Positions 22,241 to 32,266 of a DNA stretch of 64,000 bases are shown one piece after another. Location of the stretch: positions 290,757,533 through 290,821,532 of the forward strand of contig CM041778.1 in the NCBI GenBank assembly GCA_023374045.1, given 5' to 3'. Every line of letters begins with the position of its first letter. Within the stretch, counting starts at the first letter, position 1. The position numbers and the translations under genes were made by a program. The notes under the pieces are model-generated. The model was not told the DNA's origin and ran no database searches. It saw only the letters and a program-made list of their open reading frames with translations. The stretch comes from Limonium bicolor. Lineage: Eukaryota; Streptophyta; Magnoliopsida; Caryophyllales; Plumbaginaceae.

Positions 22241-23457
22241 TCATTGTTTCCTTCGTCGACCTGTTGTTGACCTGTCAGGCAAGTTTTCTTCAGTCGGTGA
22301 TTCATCTTTGGGATTATCTGTGTGATCTTGATCAGCTAGATTGAATCCAAGTTCTTTATATTCATCAGATTCCTTGACCTTGTGTACGTCAGCCTCATCA
22401 AATATTACTTGCACACTTTCCTCCACCTTCAGTGTCCTTTTGTTGAATACTTTGTATTCCCGACTTCTTTCAGAGTATCCAAGGAAGATGGCCACACCAC
22501 ATCACTTCTGGCATCAAACTTTCCAAGGGGACTCTTTTCATTGTTGTGGACATAACATTTGCAACCTAATGTCCTGAAGTGACTTATGTTTGGTCTTCTT
22601 CCCTTGATTAACTCATAGGGAGTTTCATTGAGGATCGGTCATATGAGTGTTCTATTTGTGATGTAGCATGTAGTCACCACTACTTCTGCCCAGAAGACCT
22701 GAGGAAGATTGCTCCCCCATAGCATGGGCCTGGCTACATCTTATAGTGTTTTGTCCTTTCACTCAACTACCCCATTCTGTTGGGGTGTTCTTGGTGCTGA
22801 ATATGTCTGACTAATCCCATGTTGTTTACAAATATCCATGAATTGTTGATTCTCATATTCTGACCCATGATCAGATCAAAAAGTCTTGATCTTGAGATTG
22901 AGTTGTACTTGGACTTTTCCTACAAAGGCTTGAAATTTCTAAAAGACTTCGTCTTTGGAAGCAATAAAGAGTGTCCAAACACATTGTGAGTAATCATCAA
23001 CAATTACAAACACATACCAATTTCCTCCAAAACGTTTGACTCTCATAGGTCCACATAAGTCAATGTGAAGTATTTCAAGTGGCTTGGATGTACTAACCGA
23101 GTTCTTAGATTTAAAAGAAGTATTGGTCTGTTTGCTTCTAACACAAGAATCACAAAGATTGGTCTCAAATTCTTTAATCTCAAGAAGACCTCTTACCAAC
23201 TGTTTCTTGATAAGTTTTCTTAGTAAAGAAGTGCTAACATGCCCTAGTCTTTTGTGCCATAGAATAGAGTCATCTATTGAAGCAGTCAAGCATGGAAGAT
23301 TTGGACTGTCAATATCCTCTAAGCTTGTTACATAAACATTTTTCCATCTTTTCCCCTTTAACAACTCTTTGCCATTGTTCTGACTTACTGTGCTACAATG
23401 TGTAGGATAGAAGTGAACTGAATTCCCTTTGTTACAAATTTGAGAAACACTAAGCAA
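22241..23457 (-). pseudogene. Integrase of copia-2 with GAG-pre-integrase zinc domain
   Basis: The open piece 22939-23457 holds the HHCC zinc domain (LWHKRLGHVS ... CDSCVRSK) and the first catalytic Asp in LHIDLCGPM. Downstream, through stops, one can follow the second catalytic Asp in a DHGSEYENQQF-like stretch and the third acidic residue in PQQNGVVE. The C-terminal GYS block is at 22420-22495 (AIFLGYSERSREYKVFN). Integrase inserts the cDNA and made the ATTTT duplication. Broken by at least six stops. Confidence 0.82.
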
Positions 23458-23670
23458 TTTGAATTTTAAACCATGAACTAGATTAAAACTATGTATGACA
23501 TAGTCAGATGTAATACCAACCTTACCTACACCGATGATTTTTCCTTTCTTGTTGTCGCCAAAGGAAACGGTTCCTTGGCTTCCTGGTTCGAGTGAGAAGA
23601 ACTTCTTTTTTTTCTTCTGTCATGTGTTTAGAGCACCCACTTTCGATGTACCAGCAGGGGTCCATTCACA
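23458..23670 (-). pseudogene. Aspartic protease of copia-2
   Basis: The active-site block reads YIESGCSKHMT where the family has LDSGCSRHMTG, so the catalytic Asp codon now reads Glu. It is followed by a frameshift in an A-rich run and then QGTVSFGDNKKGKIIGVGKV. The protease would cleave the Gag-Pol polyprotein; this copy cannot. Confidence 0.75.
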
Positions 23671-23683
23671 CTTGATTCTGCAC

Positions 23684-25335
23684 TTAACACTTTAGTGGTG
23701 TGGGGTTAGGGTCCATAGAAAGGTTGGACCCGTTTCCACCATTTAATACTCTAAGATCATTTTTTACTACCCATTTTAGACCCAGTTTCTTGAGTTGCCA
23801 ATGCATCATAAAACTCTTTTTATGGCAATTGGATTCATGATGACCGGGCTGTCTGCATAAGCTGCAGACATCTCTACGACTGGTCTCTGACCGGCATCTG
23901 ACCCGTCGTTTGCTTTTCCTCATGGGTGTCTTAGAAACAACATCTATCTTAGAATATTTTTCTTTGATGGTAGCTAGTTCCTTTTCTTTAGTGTTAAGAG
24001 CAACAATCAATTCATCGATTTTAGGTTGTTTTTCATGCTTCAACTTTTCATGAACGGTGAGAATTTCACTATAATCTCCTTGTAATTTCATGAGTGCCCT
24101 CATGAGATTATCTACCTTGTTTTTGTCTTAGGTTTTTCTCAATTTTTCATTTTCTTCCAAAAGTTCATCGTTTTTAGTTTCTAATGCCTCTAAGTTTAAA
24201 ATAGTTTACCTTATGTTGTTCTTCTTCACCTTCTGATTATGTGACATCATTACCTTGTGCCATCAAGTACACATCTTCAAGGCATGGCTGAGCCTACTCC
24301 TCTTCTAAGGTGTCACTGTTTGAGGTTTGATTGTCATCACTCTATTCAGAATCTCCCCATACGGCAACGAAGGCTTCCTTCTTTGGTCCTGTGGTGAAAG
24401 ATCGTCGGACAGCCTTCTTGACCCTGTTGTTGTCCTCTCGTGGGCGCTGAGGGCAGTCTTTGATATGATGTCCGCGTTTTGATCACCCAAAACACTTGTC
24501 ATTGCTCTTTCTCTGATCATCCGACTCCTTCCCTTTCCTCATTTTGTTTCTTAAGAACTTTCGAACGTACCTCTTAGCATAGAGGACCATTTCATCATTG
24601 TCATCTCCTGACTCGGACCTTTCATTTTTAGCTACTTGAAGGGCTATGCCTTTCTCTCTATCTCTTGATGAGCTTTCCGAGTTTCTATGTTGTAGTTTTA
24701 ACTCGAAAGCCATTGGAGATCCTAGCATGTCTGCCAGAGACATCTTGGACAGATCATGCACTTCTTGCATGGCATTGACTTTGCTATCAAAGGAGGCATG
24801 AAGAGACCTAAGGAACTTCCGAATTTGATCCTCATTAGAGATTGTTCTTCCAAGCACCAACATTTCGTTGATCAGCTTAGTGAACCTTGTATGCATTTCA
24901 GAAGTGCTCTCCTTTTCTTTCTTCTTGAATAGCTCCCAGTGAGTGAGTAGCAGCTCAATGCGAGTCTTTTTGATCTCATCATTCCCTTCATAGGTGACCT
25001 CAAGAGTTTTCCAAATCTCTTGGGCTGTTTTAGCTGAAGCAATCTTTGAGTATTGCTCAGGTAATAGTACACAGTGAAGTATTCTTACAGCTCGAGCGTT
25101 GAATACCAGCTACTTGATTTTCTCATCTGTCATGCTGTCGATAAATATGTCTTGTCCTTGAGGATTCCGGAATGTGTACTCTCCATGTGTTATCACCCTC
25201 CACATTCTTGGATCGTCACACTTGATATGAAATCTCCATCTTGTTCTTCTAGTGAGTGTAGTTGTCTCCATTGAAGAGTGGTGGTCGATTTGGTGCAGAA
25301 CCTTCTTCTCATGCTAGAATGCTTGCATGAGACAT
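23684..25335 (-). pseudogene. Gag of copia-2
   Basis: Starts at the ATG 25333-25335 (MSHASILA), with stops close behind. The UBN2-type capsid domain is followed through 24872-25072 and 24483-24896 (TRFTKLINEMLVLGRTISNEDQ...). The first zinc knuckle is damaged: its second Cys codon is a stop (CFG-stop-SKRGHHIKDC, near 24483). A Lys/Glu-rich coiled-coil stretch follows (24000-24200), then a second intact knuckle, CSLCRQPGHHESNCHKK (about 23840-23890). The long gag with a coiled coil and second knuckle is typical of SIRE/Maximus. Confidence 0.8.
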
Positions 25336-25378
25336 CTTGATCGTCTTCCAAATCAGTTAGTTTACTATAAGAGACCTA

Positions 25379-25390
25379 CTTTGATACCAA
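25379..25390 (-). promoter_or_regulatory. Primer-binding site (initiator tRNA-Met), copia-2
   Basis: On the minus strand TTGGTATCAAAG, one or two bases after the LTR end TTTCA. It has one mismatch to TGGTATCAGAGC, in keeping with the age of the copy. Confidence 0.75.
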
Positions 25391-25391
25391 T

Positions 25392-26513
25392 TGAAACTTG
25401 CAAGCGCTCCTGATGCGTCCACCACGTGTCATGGACGTATCGTGGACTCTTAATAAAAGTTGATAGTCTAGAGAACTTTTAAATTAGAAAACATATTTCG
25501 ATTGAGAATTTACACTCACGAAATTCACCCAACCTCCCTTGCCCCACACACGGAGTCCCGGGACAGTTTCGGCTTTACCCCTAAAGTCGTCAACCCTCTC
25601 CTAACTATCGGCCTACGGTTCACCGACCGTTCCCCGACCTGTCGTCCTATCAAATACCCAATGTAATGATACTCTAACCCAGTCCTTCCTATCTCACCAA
25701 CTCTCTAGCACTAACACACACTCCTTAGTATGATCCACACTTGCCCAGAGTGTCACTATCTTGTCTCTCGTACAGGGCTTGTATTACAAGGAACATTAAA
25801 GAACGTATTTGTACAAGTTGGTTGAGATGCCAAGTAACAACCTAGGAGCTGTAGACTCTAAGAGTAGAATACTCATTCTTCTACAAATATAATATCCGCA
25901 CCCTATTGCAGACTTTCGTCCAACTTGATCTGGAGCCACGAGCACACGCGTTGCCTTGTGAATGGGCAAGTTGGTGGCGCGTCTCCCAAGTAGTCGGTCA
26001 CCACTTGCACACTTCAACTTTACTGAACTTGTCTGCTCATAAATGCTCTCTTCTGAAGTATTACAGCTATGTAATGATGTTCATCAATACCTTTGTTTAT
26101 CTTGTTATCTTGCATATTAATGAGATACACCTTTTGTCGTGTGTTTGTCATGAGCAAGTTATTTGTGTGGTTGTGAATAATCTGAATGAGTTTGTCGACG
26201 TTGCTTACTCTGTTTGGTCCTTGTTCAATGTCTGATGAAAGAGATATGTGATGGTGTGGTTCTTGGCTGCTTGTATCTTGCTAGAATTCTACAGAGCTCT
26301 CGTCGACAGGTGCCCGACTAGTAGAGCACATGTCGTTGATTGAGCGTGCTTGCAACCTTGCGTGCTAAACCACTCATGACTTAAGTGCGCTTGCAACCTT
26401 ACATGCTAAGCCACTTATTCACCTGTCTATCTGAAATCATGAATCTTGACAAACGCATTAGATAGACAACAGAAGGTTTGCTATCATCAAAACTATAGGA
26501 TCTTGTCTTAACA
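25392..26513 (-). repeat. 5' LTR of copia-2
   Basis: Right copy of the LTR; minus-strand start TGTTAAGACAAGATCC at 26513. Followed on the plus map by ATTTT, the target duplication. Confidence 0.92.
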
Positions 26514-26518
26514 ATTTT
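26514..26518. repeat. Target-site duplication ATTTT (right), copia-2
   Basis: Identical to 16002-16006. Removing copia-2 and one copy restores the LINE reading frame across the join. Confidence 0.9.
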
Positions 26519-26809
26519 AAAGAAAGTATGCTCATCATTGGTACAATTGAAATAAAAAATGCAAAATTTTAGACATGCAGCAAGGAAATAGTAATCAACC
26601 ACGAACTTGCAAAAATTTAAGATCGAAACTCAAAGCAGCCTTTACTTGAAGAATGAGGGGTGCCTCCGCCAACGGAGGACTTTGTTGTTGACCACATTTT
26701 ATTTTTTTATCTATGTTGTGTCGTTACTATACCCATTCTATCACTGTTGAGTTGTGTTTACGTGTGATGATACATATACATGAATATATCTGTCAAATAT
26801 TTTCTAGAA
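26519..26809 (-). pseudogene. LINE ORF2 start codon region and upstream LINE sequence
   Basis: On the minus strand 26538-26519 reads ATG ATG AGC ATA CTT TCT (MMSILS). Across the copia-2 insertion this continues into LK-CQGLGDP at 16006, the normal beginning of an L1-type ORF2 endonuclease. Right of 26538 should lie ORF1 or 5' UTR of the same LINE; no clear ORF1 domain is seen, and element C interrupts at 26810. A small hairpin (CCTCCG-CCAA-CGGAGG) is present near 26652-26670. Confidence 0.6.
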
Positions 26810-26814
26810 ACTTG
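26810..26814. repeat. Target-site duplication ACTTG (left), element C
   Basis: ACTTG directly before the LTR edge; identical to 45805-45809. Confidence 0.92.
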
Positions 26815-26979
26815 TGATAAGCCTCAGACTTATCATGTTTTAGTGTACTTAATTATAAGATTATTAGTCAAATTAAGGTTAGAATAATTAATATTTATGC
26901 TATATTATGTATTAAGTCTATTATTTGTTCAGATTGATGTTTTTATATGTTTTTCCATACAAGGAGACATTTCTGACCA

Positions 26980-27286
26980 CAATGCCGGACATAAGGCCGG
27001 ATCATACCTACACGGCACAAGCATGGAGCAGAAAAGCACTCTATGTCGGGTACATTGCCGGGTATCTCCAATCCGGCATACATGTGAAGAGTCGCCTCGG
27101 TTGACCAGACGATGGCAGTTAATTACCGTTGCCAAACCAACTTATGCCGGGTATGGTGCCGAACATATCCTGTCCGGCACTGGTACCTTTTCGCGCAGAT
27201 TTGGCGGTTTTTGACCGTTAGCAGTTGGGCACGTGGTTAATATATGCCGGACATAACGTGCACAACATGACATCCGGCATGAGAAG
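26980..27286. repeat. CGGAC/CCGGCAT palindrome patch in 5' LTR of C
   Basis: Repeated words ATGCCGGACAT, GCCGGAT, GCCGGGTA and complements TCCGGCAT, TGTCCGGCAC in both orientations, roughly one per 25 bp. A second, smaller patch lies at 27823-27912, downstream of the TATA box, so the words would occur in the RNA too. The 3' LTR has the same patches (44468-44768, 45366-45450). Confidence 0.8.
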
Positions 27287-27297
27287 AATGTGATGCC

Positions 27298-27306
27298 TAT
27301 AAATAG
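27298..27306 (+). promoter_or_regulatory. TATA box of 5' LTR of C
   Basis: TATAAATAG, 483 bases into the LTR; the 3' LTR copy is at 44785-44793. Transcription start is expected about 30 bases downstream in CTTTTCAATACACTTC. Confidence 0.6.
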
Positions 27307-28269
27307 GACGAGGGGCTACACTTTTCAATACACTTCAACATCATATTACACTCCATTCATTACTCCATTTTCGCCTCATTCCAAGGTGTTGGTGTCCAAG
27401 GAAGTTCTATGCAACTTTCCACGCGAAGAGAAGAATCCATGGCGGTTGTGTGGATGGTGGAGTAGAAATTCCTTGTTTGTTCTTTGGTTAGGGAATGAAA
27501 CTCTCTTTGTAAAACAATGTGTTCTTCTTAATATAATTTTCAAGTTTATTAAGAGTAAGGTTCTTAATGAAGGAGAATTGGTTGATCTCTTTTTCTCTTC
27601 ATGCAATTTTTACTTGTGGAGGATTAATCCCAAGTAGAATAGGTTAGACTCTCTTAATGATCTTCCTACTTCCTTCTTGAGAATTAAGAGTTAGTAGTAA
27701 GAGTGAGAATTAACCCACATTTCCCATTACTTTTCATTTCGTGGCATGATATATGCTCGGATTGTTAATAGGTAGTGAGTCTTCTGTTTTCTTCTCGGAA
27801 ACTGGAAAAAGAATATGCATTATGACTATGCCGGATGCACTGCCGGGTGGCCAATGTCCGGCATATTCAATGTCTTTGAATTTGCCGTGCAAGTGGTATC
27901 CGGCAGGACACCCGGCGTGTTCAGTTGTTGGTTAATTCGATGGCTTGTGTTTATGTTTCGAGTTCATATTGATACTTAGATGGTTTTACACCCTGAATCA
28001 AGAATAATTTCCTTGTAAATACCACTTAGTGTAGTTAGTTTTAATTAGGGTTAGAAAATATTTCAATTTCCCCCTTGTCTTAGAATAGGTTATTACCGGA
28101 TTAGGACTAGTTTTCTATAAGTCCCTTACGTTCGATACTCTCGGTCGTAATATATTTACACTATACTCCGACCGGGTTTTATTTTGCTACCCGTAGTAGA
28201 GTTGTAGGTTTAGTTATTTATTTTATTCTTTTGTATATAGTTTTTCCTACAATTTCTCTGTTAGCAAAT

Positions 28270-28287
28270 TGGCGCCGTTGCCGGGGA
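28270..28287 (+). promoter_or_regulatory. Primer-binding site (tRNA-Asp), element C
   Basis: TGGCGCCGTTGCCGGGGA, three bases after the LTR. Exact 18-base match to the tRNA-Asp 3' end. Confidence 0.93.
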
Positions 28288-28416
28288 GAGACAGGACTAC
28301 CAGAGTAGATTCTGTTGTGCAGCAGCAGGCTGAGGTTGGGCAGAGACAGGAGGTGTTTGAGGAGCATATATCTCAGCGCCAGGATGAGCAGGAGAGGCGG
28401 GTTGATGATCGTCTCA

Positions 28417-28685
28417 TGTTGGCTGTAGCTGAGATGAACAAGTCCATGGCGGCCGACAGAAAGAAGGCGAGGAAGGAGATGAAGAAGAGGGTATCCTGTT
28501 CCATAGCTGCTTTGGTTAAGAGTCTTCTACGTCGGGACAAGGAGAAGAGGAAGGCGCGTCGAGAGGCGAAGAAGAAGGGACTTCCTACCCCTAGCTCTTC
28601 TAGCCTTTCTGATGTTCCAGACGCTTCACCTGATTCTTCTTCAGACTCTCCACCACCATCCTCCATGCAGGCAACAGTTCATTAG
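28417..28685 (+). CDS. Short basic coiled-coil ORF of element C
   Basis: The frame is open from the PBS (28269), but the first ATG of note is at 28417 (MLAVAEMNKSMAADRKKA). The product is about 90 aa. An N-terminal helix rich in Lys, Arg and Glu is followed by a second basic helix (KSLLRRDKEKRKARREAKKK). The Ser/Pro/Asp-rich tail is disordered and ends SSMQATVH. No capsid domain, zinc knuckle or enzyme motif. It could be the vestigial N-terminus of a Tat-lineage gag. I do not recognise a family; the open frame may still be maintained, because it has no stop over 138 codons. Confidence 0.45.
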
Positions 28686-29595
28686 TTCTTATCTCTTTCT
28701 CTATTTATTTTATTTTATTTTATTTTCCTTCCATTTTTTTAATATCCTTTTGCTTTTATTTTAGTTTTATTTGCTTTTATTATTCTTGTATGACTAATGT
28801 ATGACTAATGGATTCTCAGTTAACTCTCTCTTCATATTCTGGAAGCGTTATATTTAGTGAGTTTTTGGTTACAGTGCTATATTTTAGTTGGCTCATGCTG
28901 TGACAATTCTGACTCCGCGGCTCACCACAAGTGTAGGGCATTTGTGCATGTCGTTGGCATAGTAAGAGTAGAAAAGGATGAAAGCTTGTTCTCTCAAGAG
29001 GTAACCTTTCTAATGACTTGTAGATTCTTGTTTTTAACTTCTTGATTCTCTTTATTAACATGAGTATATGACCTTACTCCCATTTCTATCTTAGATTTAC
29101 TTATGGGTAATATTTTCTTTTCTTTTCCAAAATGGTGAGAATTCTTTTGGGTGAATATCTCAAATAGGGATTATGTAAAAAAAAGAGAAAAAAAAAGAGA
29201 AGCTTCAAAAAGAAATAAAGAAGAAGAAAAAAAAAGAAGAATCTTCTTTCGAAAAAAAAAGAAGCATTTTGAGGTTGCAAAAATTGCCTCAAAATAAAAG
29301 AAACAAATGAGAGTTTTTCCTTTTGTTTTTCTCCTAAATTCCCCGTTCTTCAAAGCAAAAGAAATCATGGTTGTTTCAGAAACCCTTGAAAAATAGGGCT
29401 GAACATATAAAAACCATCGAAGAGTGTCTTGGCCACATTCAAAAACTCTTGAAAAATAGACCTGAATGATTGAAACCGGAAAAGGAAGATTACAAAATCC
29501 CTTATGCAAAAGCCGAAAGTTTTTGATCGGTTTTGAAATTGTTTATTTTATACCCATTAGTATGTTTCTGGTGGAATAAGGATGATTAAGTGATA
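28686..29595 (+). other. Untranslated internal region of element C
   Basis: No ORF of note. Contains a long homopurine tract (about 29178-29270, AAAAAGAGAAGAAGAAA type) and AT-rich sequence. Element D inserted at 29596-29600. Confidence 0.6.
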
Positions 29596-29600
29596 CTTAT
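29596..29600. repeat. Target-site duplication CTTAT (left), element D
   Basis: CTTAT before the LTR start; identical bases follow the 3' LTR at 44167-44171. Confidence 0.93.
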
Positions 29601-30227
29601 TGAAATACCCCAAACTTAGATATGGTGTTTAAATGATAAACTAAGACATAAGGAGGCTAAATAATGCCTTAGAAACATTAAGAAACATTTCTAATCAAAG
29701 AAAATATAAGGAAACACCAAAAGAGCAGTTTTAACAAAAACGTGCTCTAAGCTTGGAGAGACTTGGGAGAGTACCCAAATATTGTTCTAAGACCTTAGTA
29801 ATATCCATGGTCATTTCAATCAATTACCAAAGAAAACCAAGCTTGAAAGCAAGTTAAAACACAAATGTGCTTTAAGGAGTCTTAAAGCACGTTTTTGAAA
29901 AATTGTCTTGTAATGAGTTTTGAATGGCTAAATGTCCATCATTACTCTTTAATTAATATGTGTACTATATAGTATCACATTTGGAGGTCTATATCAATGG
30001 GAAATCAAAAATTTCACAACAATGTGCCTTGTTTTTGATGAATAGTGAATTAATTAAGCTAGTTTATAACATAAGTCTATATAAGTGAGACATTTGGTCA
30101 ACAAAGACTTAATTACCCTCATTACTAAAAGGGGGCCGGTTTCTTAGGAGGTGAGTCACCACCTTCATGACTCATTAAGTAATTAAGAAAGCAAATAAGT
30201 CTTATAAAGCATAAAGTACTATTTACC

Positions 30228-30275
30228 TTTTACATAAATATCACTTTATTAGTTCTCTCTCTCTCCTCTCTCATT
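30228..30275 (+). promoter_or_regulatory. Probable promoter of LTR D
   Basis: TTACATAAATATCAC, a weak TATA-like stretch, is followed within 20 bases by TCTCTCTCTCTCCTCTCTC, a pyrimidine patch typical near plant transcription starts. Inference only. Confidence 0.35.
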
Positions 30276-31923
30276 CTTCTCCTTGTTCCACACGGTTTCT
30301 TGCTCTCTTTCTCTTCTCCATTAACGCTCCTCTCCATGCTAGCTCCACCTTCTCTTGCACACAACTTGCTCATTTTAGCTCCAAATCCAAAACAAAATAC
30401 ATATTCTTCTTAGTTAGCTCAAGCTCCTCCTTTCTATCTTTTCAAAACTTCAAGAGCTTCATTTTGGTGCCAAGTCAAACCACCATTAGAGGAGGAAATT
30501 CAAGTTTGGAGACTCCATTGGCATCTCCATTCTCTTAAGGTAAAGAAAGTGTAAGAAAATCTAGGTTTCCACCATTTTCTTCACAGTCCGAAAATATATA
30601 CTCATGGGACTCCATGTTTATGCCTTGTTCTAGCTTGTTTCTACTCTTCAAAGGAGAGAGGAGGTCCTCCTTGCTTCATACCCAAGTTTGTCTTGAGAAA
30701 ACCAAGGTAAATAATCACATTAATACCTTAAAGCATATTTTAAACCTAGGGTTTGTTCCTTAGGGTAATGTGTTATCTAGTACTCATTGGAGTCATTGGA
30801 TATTGGTTAGAACATTGGCAAGGAGAATCACATTGGTGACCGAGATTGAACAAAGAAACCTAAGGAGAAAAGCTTTTAAGCTTGTGAGAAAACAAGGTAA
30901 ATTACTTACCTTAAGGTGTTTTTTGTTTAAGGGAATGAAATGTAGGTATATGATGAGTTTAGTGTAGAGTTTACATTGGGAAGGTTATAAAACCTAGGAG
31001 AAAACAATGACTATACTTGTGAACTTGTGACTAAGGAGCAAATGAGAAAAAGAATAGTTTAAGAATATAAAGGTGAAGTACTAGAAGCATTTTATTTCAA
31101 TGGGAGCCTTGTTGAGTGTATTCGCAGGTTGAAGGCAAATATATGTGGAAATTCAGTGGCTAAGATTATTGTCATTTAAGGGCCTAAGTGCCAAGCATTT
31201 TGAGTTTAAGCTATACATGATGATGTGGCGAAGTTTTAGTGTAGATTGTGTGTTAAGGTGTTGTGATGAGAATTTGTGTGGTATTGGTTGTTTGATGGAG
31301 AAAAACCATGTGTTAGGAAGTACTATATACTAGAGAGCCCATGGAAAAAATTTAAAGGAGAGTTTAGGTGTTTAAGATATTCTAAGGGAATTTAATGACT
31401 AAGGAAGTACTAGGAATGCTCTATAGGTTGTCTTGATGAAAAAGGGTGAAGTTAAGGTGTTTTAATGACTTATAATGACTTAGGTATCACCATGGAAGAT
31501 TTAGGAATCAAGAGAATGTATTTGAGTATTTAGGACTTAGGGAAATGTTGGTGCACAACTAGGAAGGAAATAATGTGTCGATGATGGAAGTTTAAACTTG
31601 TGAAGGAACTTGTAGTAAATGCTTAAAAGAGTTTTAGATAGTGAGAGATGCTTGGGAGATGATGTTATAGTGGTGAAGAAAACATTTGGCATAGTGGTTA
31701 CATTAGGTATGAACCACCACCTAGAAACCTAGAGGAAAACATTACAAGTGTGGCATATTACAGGGAAAATGTATAATGATTAAGGTGAAACTTGGTGAAT
31801 GATTTAATGTGTTTGGAGGATGCTCTAAGGTGGGTTTAAGAGTCTAAATGATGTTAGGACATATGGGATGGTTTGAGGAAAGGTTTAGAAAAGATTTGGC
31901 AAGTTTGGGCATGATTTAGTGGC

Positions 31924-32266
31924 GTCCGACCCAGGGGTCCGACCCAAATTTGGGTCGGACGGCCTCTGTTTAACGCCAGGAAAAGTTTCTGTAATGGTCC
32001 GATCCAGTTGGTTGGGTCGGACATGGGTCGGACGGGTAATTCTCAAAGGGCAAATAAGTTTCTGGAATGGTCCGACCCAGAAGGTTGGGTCGGACGTGGG
32101 TCGGACATGAGAGGTTTTAGAAGACGGATAGTTTCTGTAATGGTCCGACCCAGTTGGTTGGGTCGGACATGGGTCGGACATGGGTCGGACATGTAGGGTT
32201 TTCCAAACCCGAAAGTTACTGGAATGGTCCGACCCAGAGGGTGGGTCGGACGGTGGGTCGGACGGC
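31924..32266. repeat. Hairpin array GTCCGACCCA / TGGGTCGGAC in 5' LTR of D
   Basis: Four or five units of about 80 bp. Each begins TTTCTG(T/G)AATG and then carries GTCCGACCCA, a 5-6 base loop and TGGGTCGGAC, a perfect 10-bp hairpin, followed by extra TGGGTCGGAC words. The 3' LTR copy (42366-42688) has one ATGGGTCGGAC-type repeat run shortened by about 22 bp. Confidence 0.88.

Larger units (their letters stand above)
16007..26513 (-). mobile_element. Copia-2: complete SIRE/Maximus-type Ty1/copia element
   Basis: A 10.5-kb element on the minus strand with two LTRs (16007-17117 and 25392-26513) and TSD ATTTT on both sides. Order on its own strand: LTR, initiator-Met PBS, gag, protease, integrase, RT, RNase H, env-like ORF, small conserved ORF, polypurine tract, LTR. 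The integrase-before-RT order identifies Ty1/copia; the extra 3' ORF and long gag identify SIRE/Maximus. The LTRs differ at roughly one base in ten in the stretch I compared, and every large ORF is broken, so the copy is old. It landed inside a LINE ORF2 just after its start codon. Confidence 0.93.
26815..28266 (+). repeat. 5' LTR of element C
   Basis: TGATAAGCCTCAGACTTATC ... CTCTGTTAGCA. The first 20 bases contain an inverted repeat (GATAAG/CTTATC). A TATA box lies at 27298-27306. Two CCGGCAT/ATGCCGG patches are present (26980-27286 and 27823-27912). Compared with the 3' LTR it lacks a 52-bp segment (44936-44987). The ORFs at 26897-27214 and 27290-27637 lie in LTR sequence and are not genes. 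Confidence 0.93.

Noticed and set aside
26652..26670. CCTCCG-CCAA-CGGAGG hairpin as a terminator
   Set aside because: A six-base stem in plant LINE sequence with no following T run; rho-type terminators are not expected here.
26897..27214. 105-codon ORF repeated at 44384-44701
   Set aside because: Lies in the LTRs of element C over the CCGGCAT patch and upstream of the TATA box, so it would not be in the normal transcript.
28269..28416. Upstream extension of the element C ORF beginning at the PBS
   Set aside because: The frame is open, but it begins at a TTG inside the primer-binding site; the first plausible ATG is at 28417.
31145..31333. 62-codon ORF repeated identically at 41587-41775
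   Set aside because: Both copies lie at the same place in the two LTRs of element D; identity follows from LTR duplication, and no family is recognisable.
31924..32266. Drought-responsive DRE/CRT elements (CCGAC) in the D array
   Set aside because: CCGAC occurs because of the GTCCGACCCA word, but the preceding base does not give the preferred RCCGAC, and the other families share CGGAC without CCGAC.
31924..32266. CRISPR-like array
   Set aside because: Units vary in length, the words are inverted as well as direct, spacers are themselves repeated, and the context is a plant LTR.
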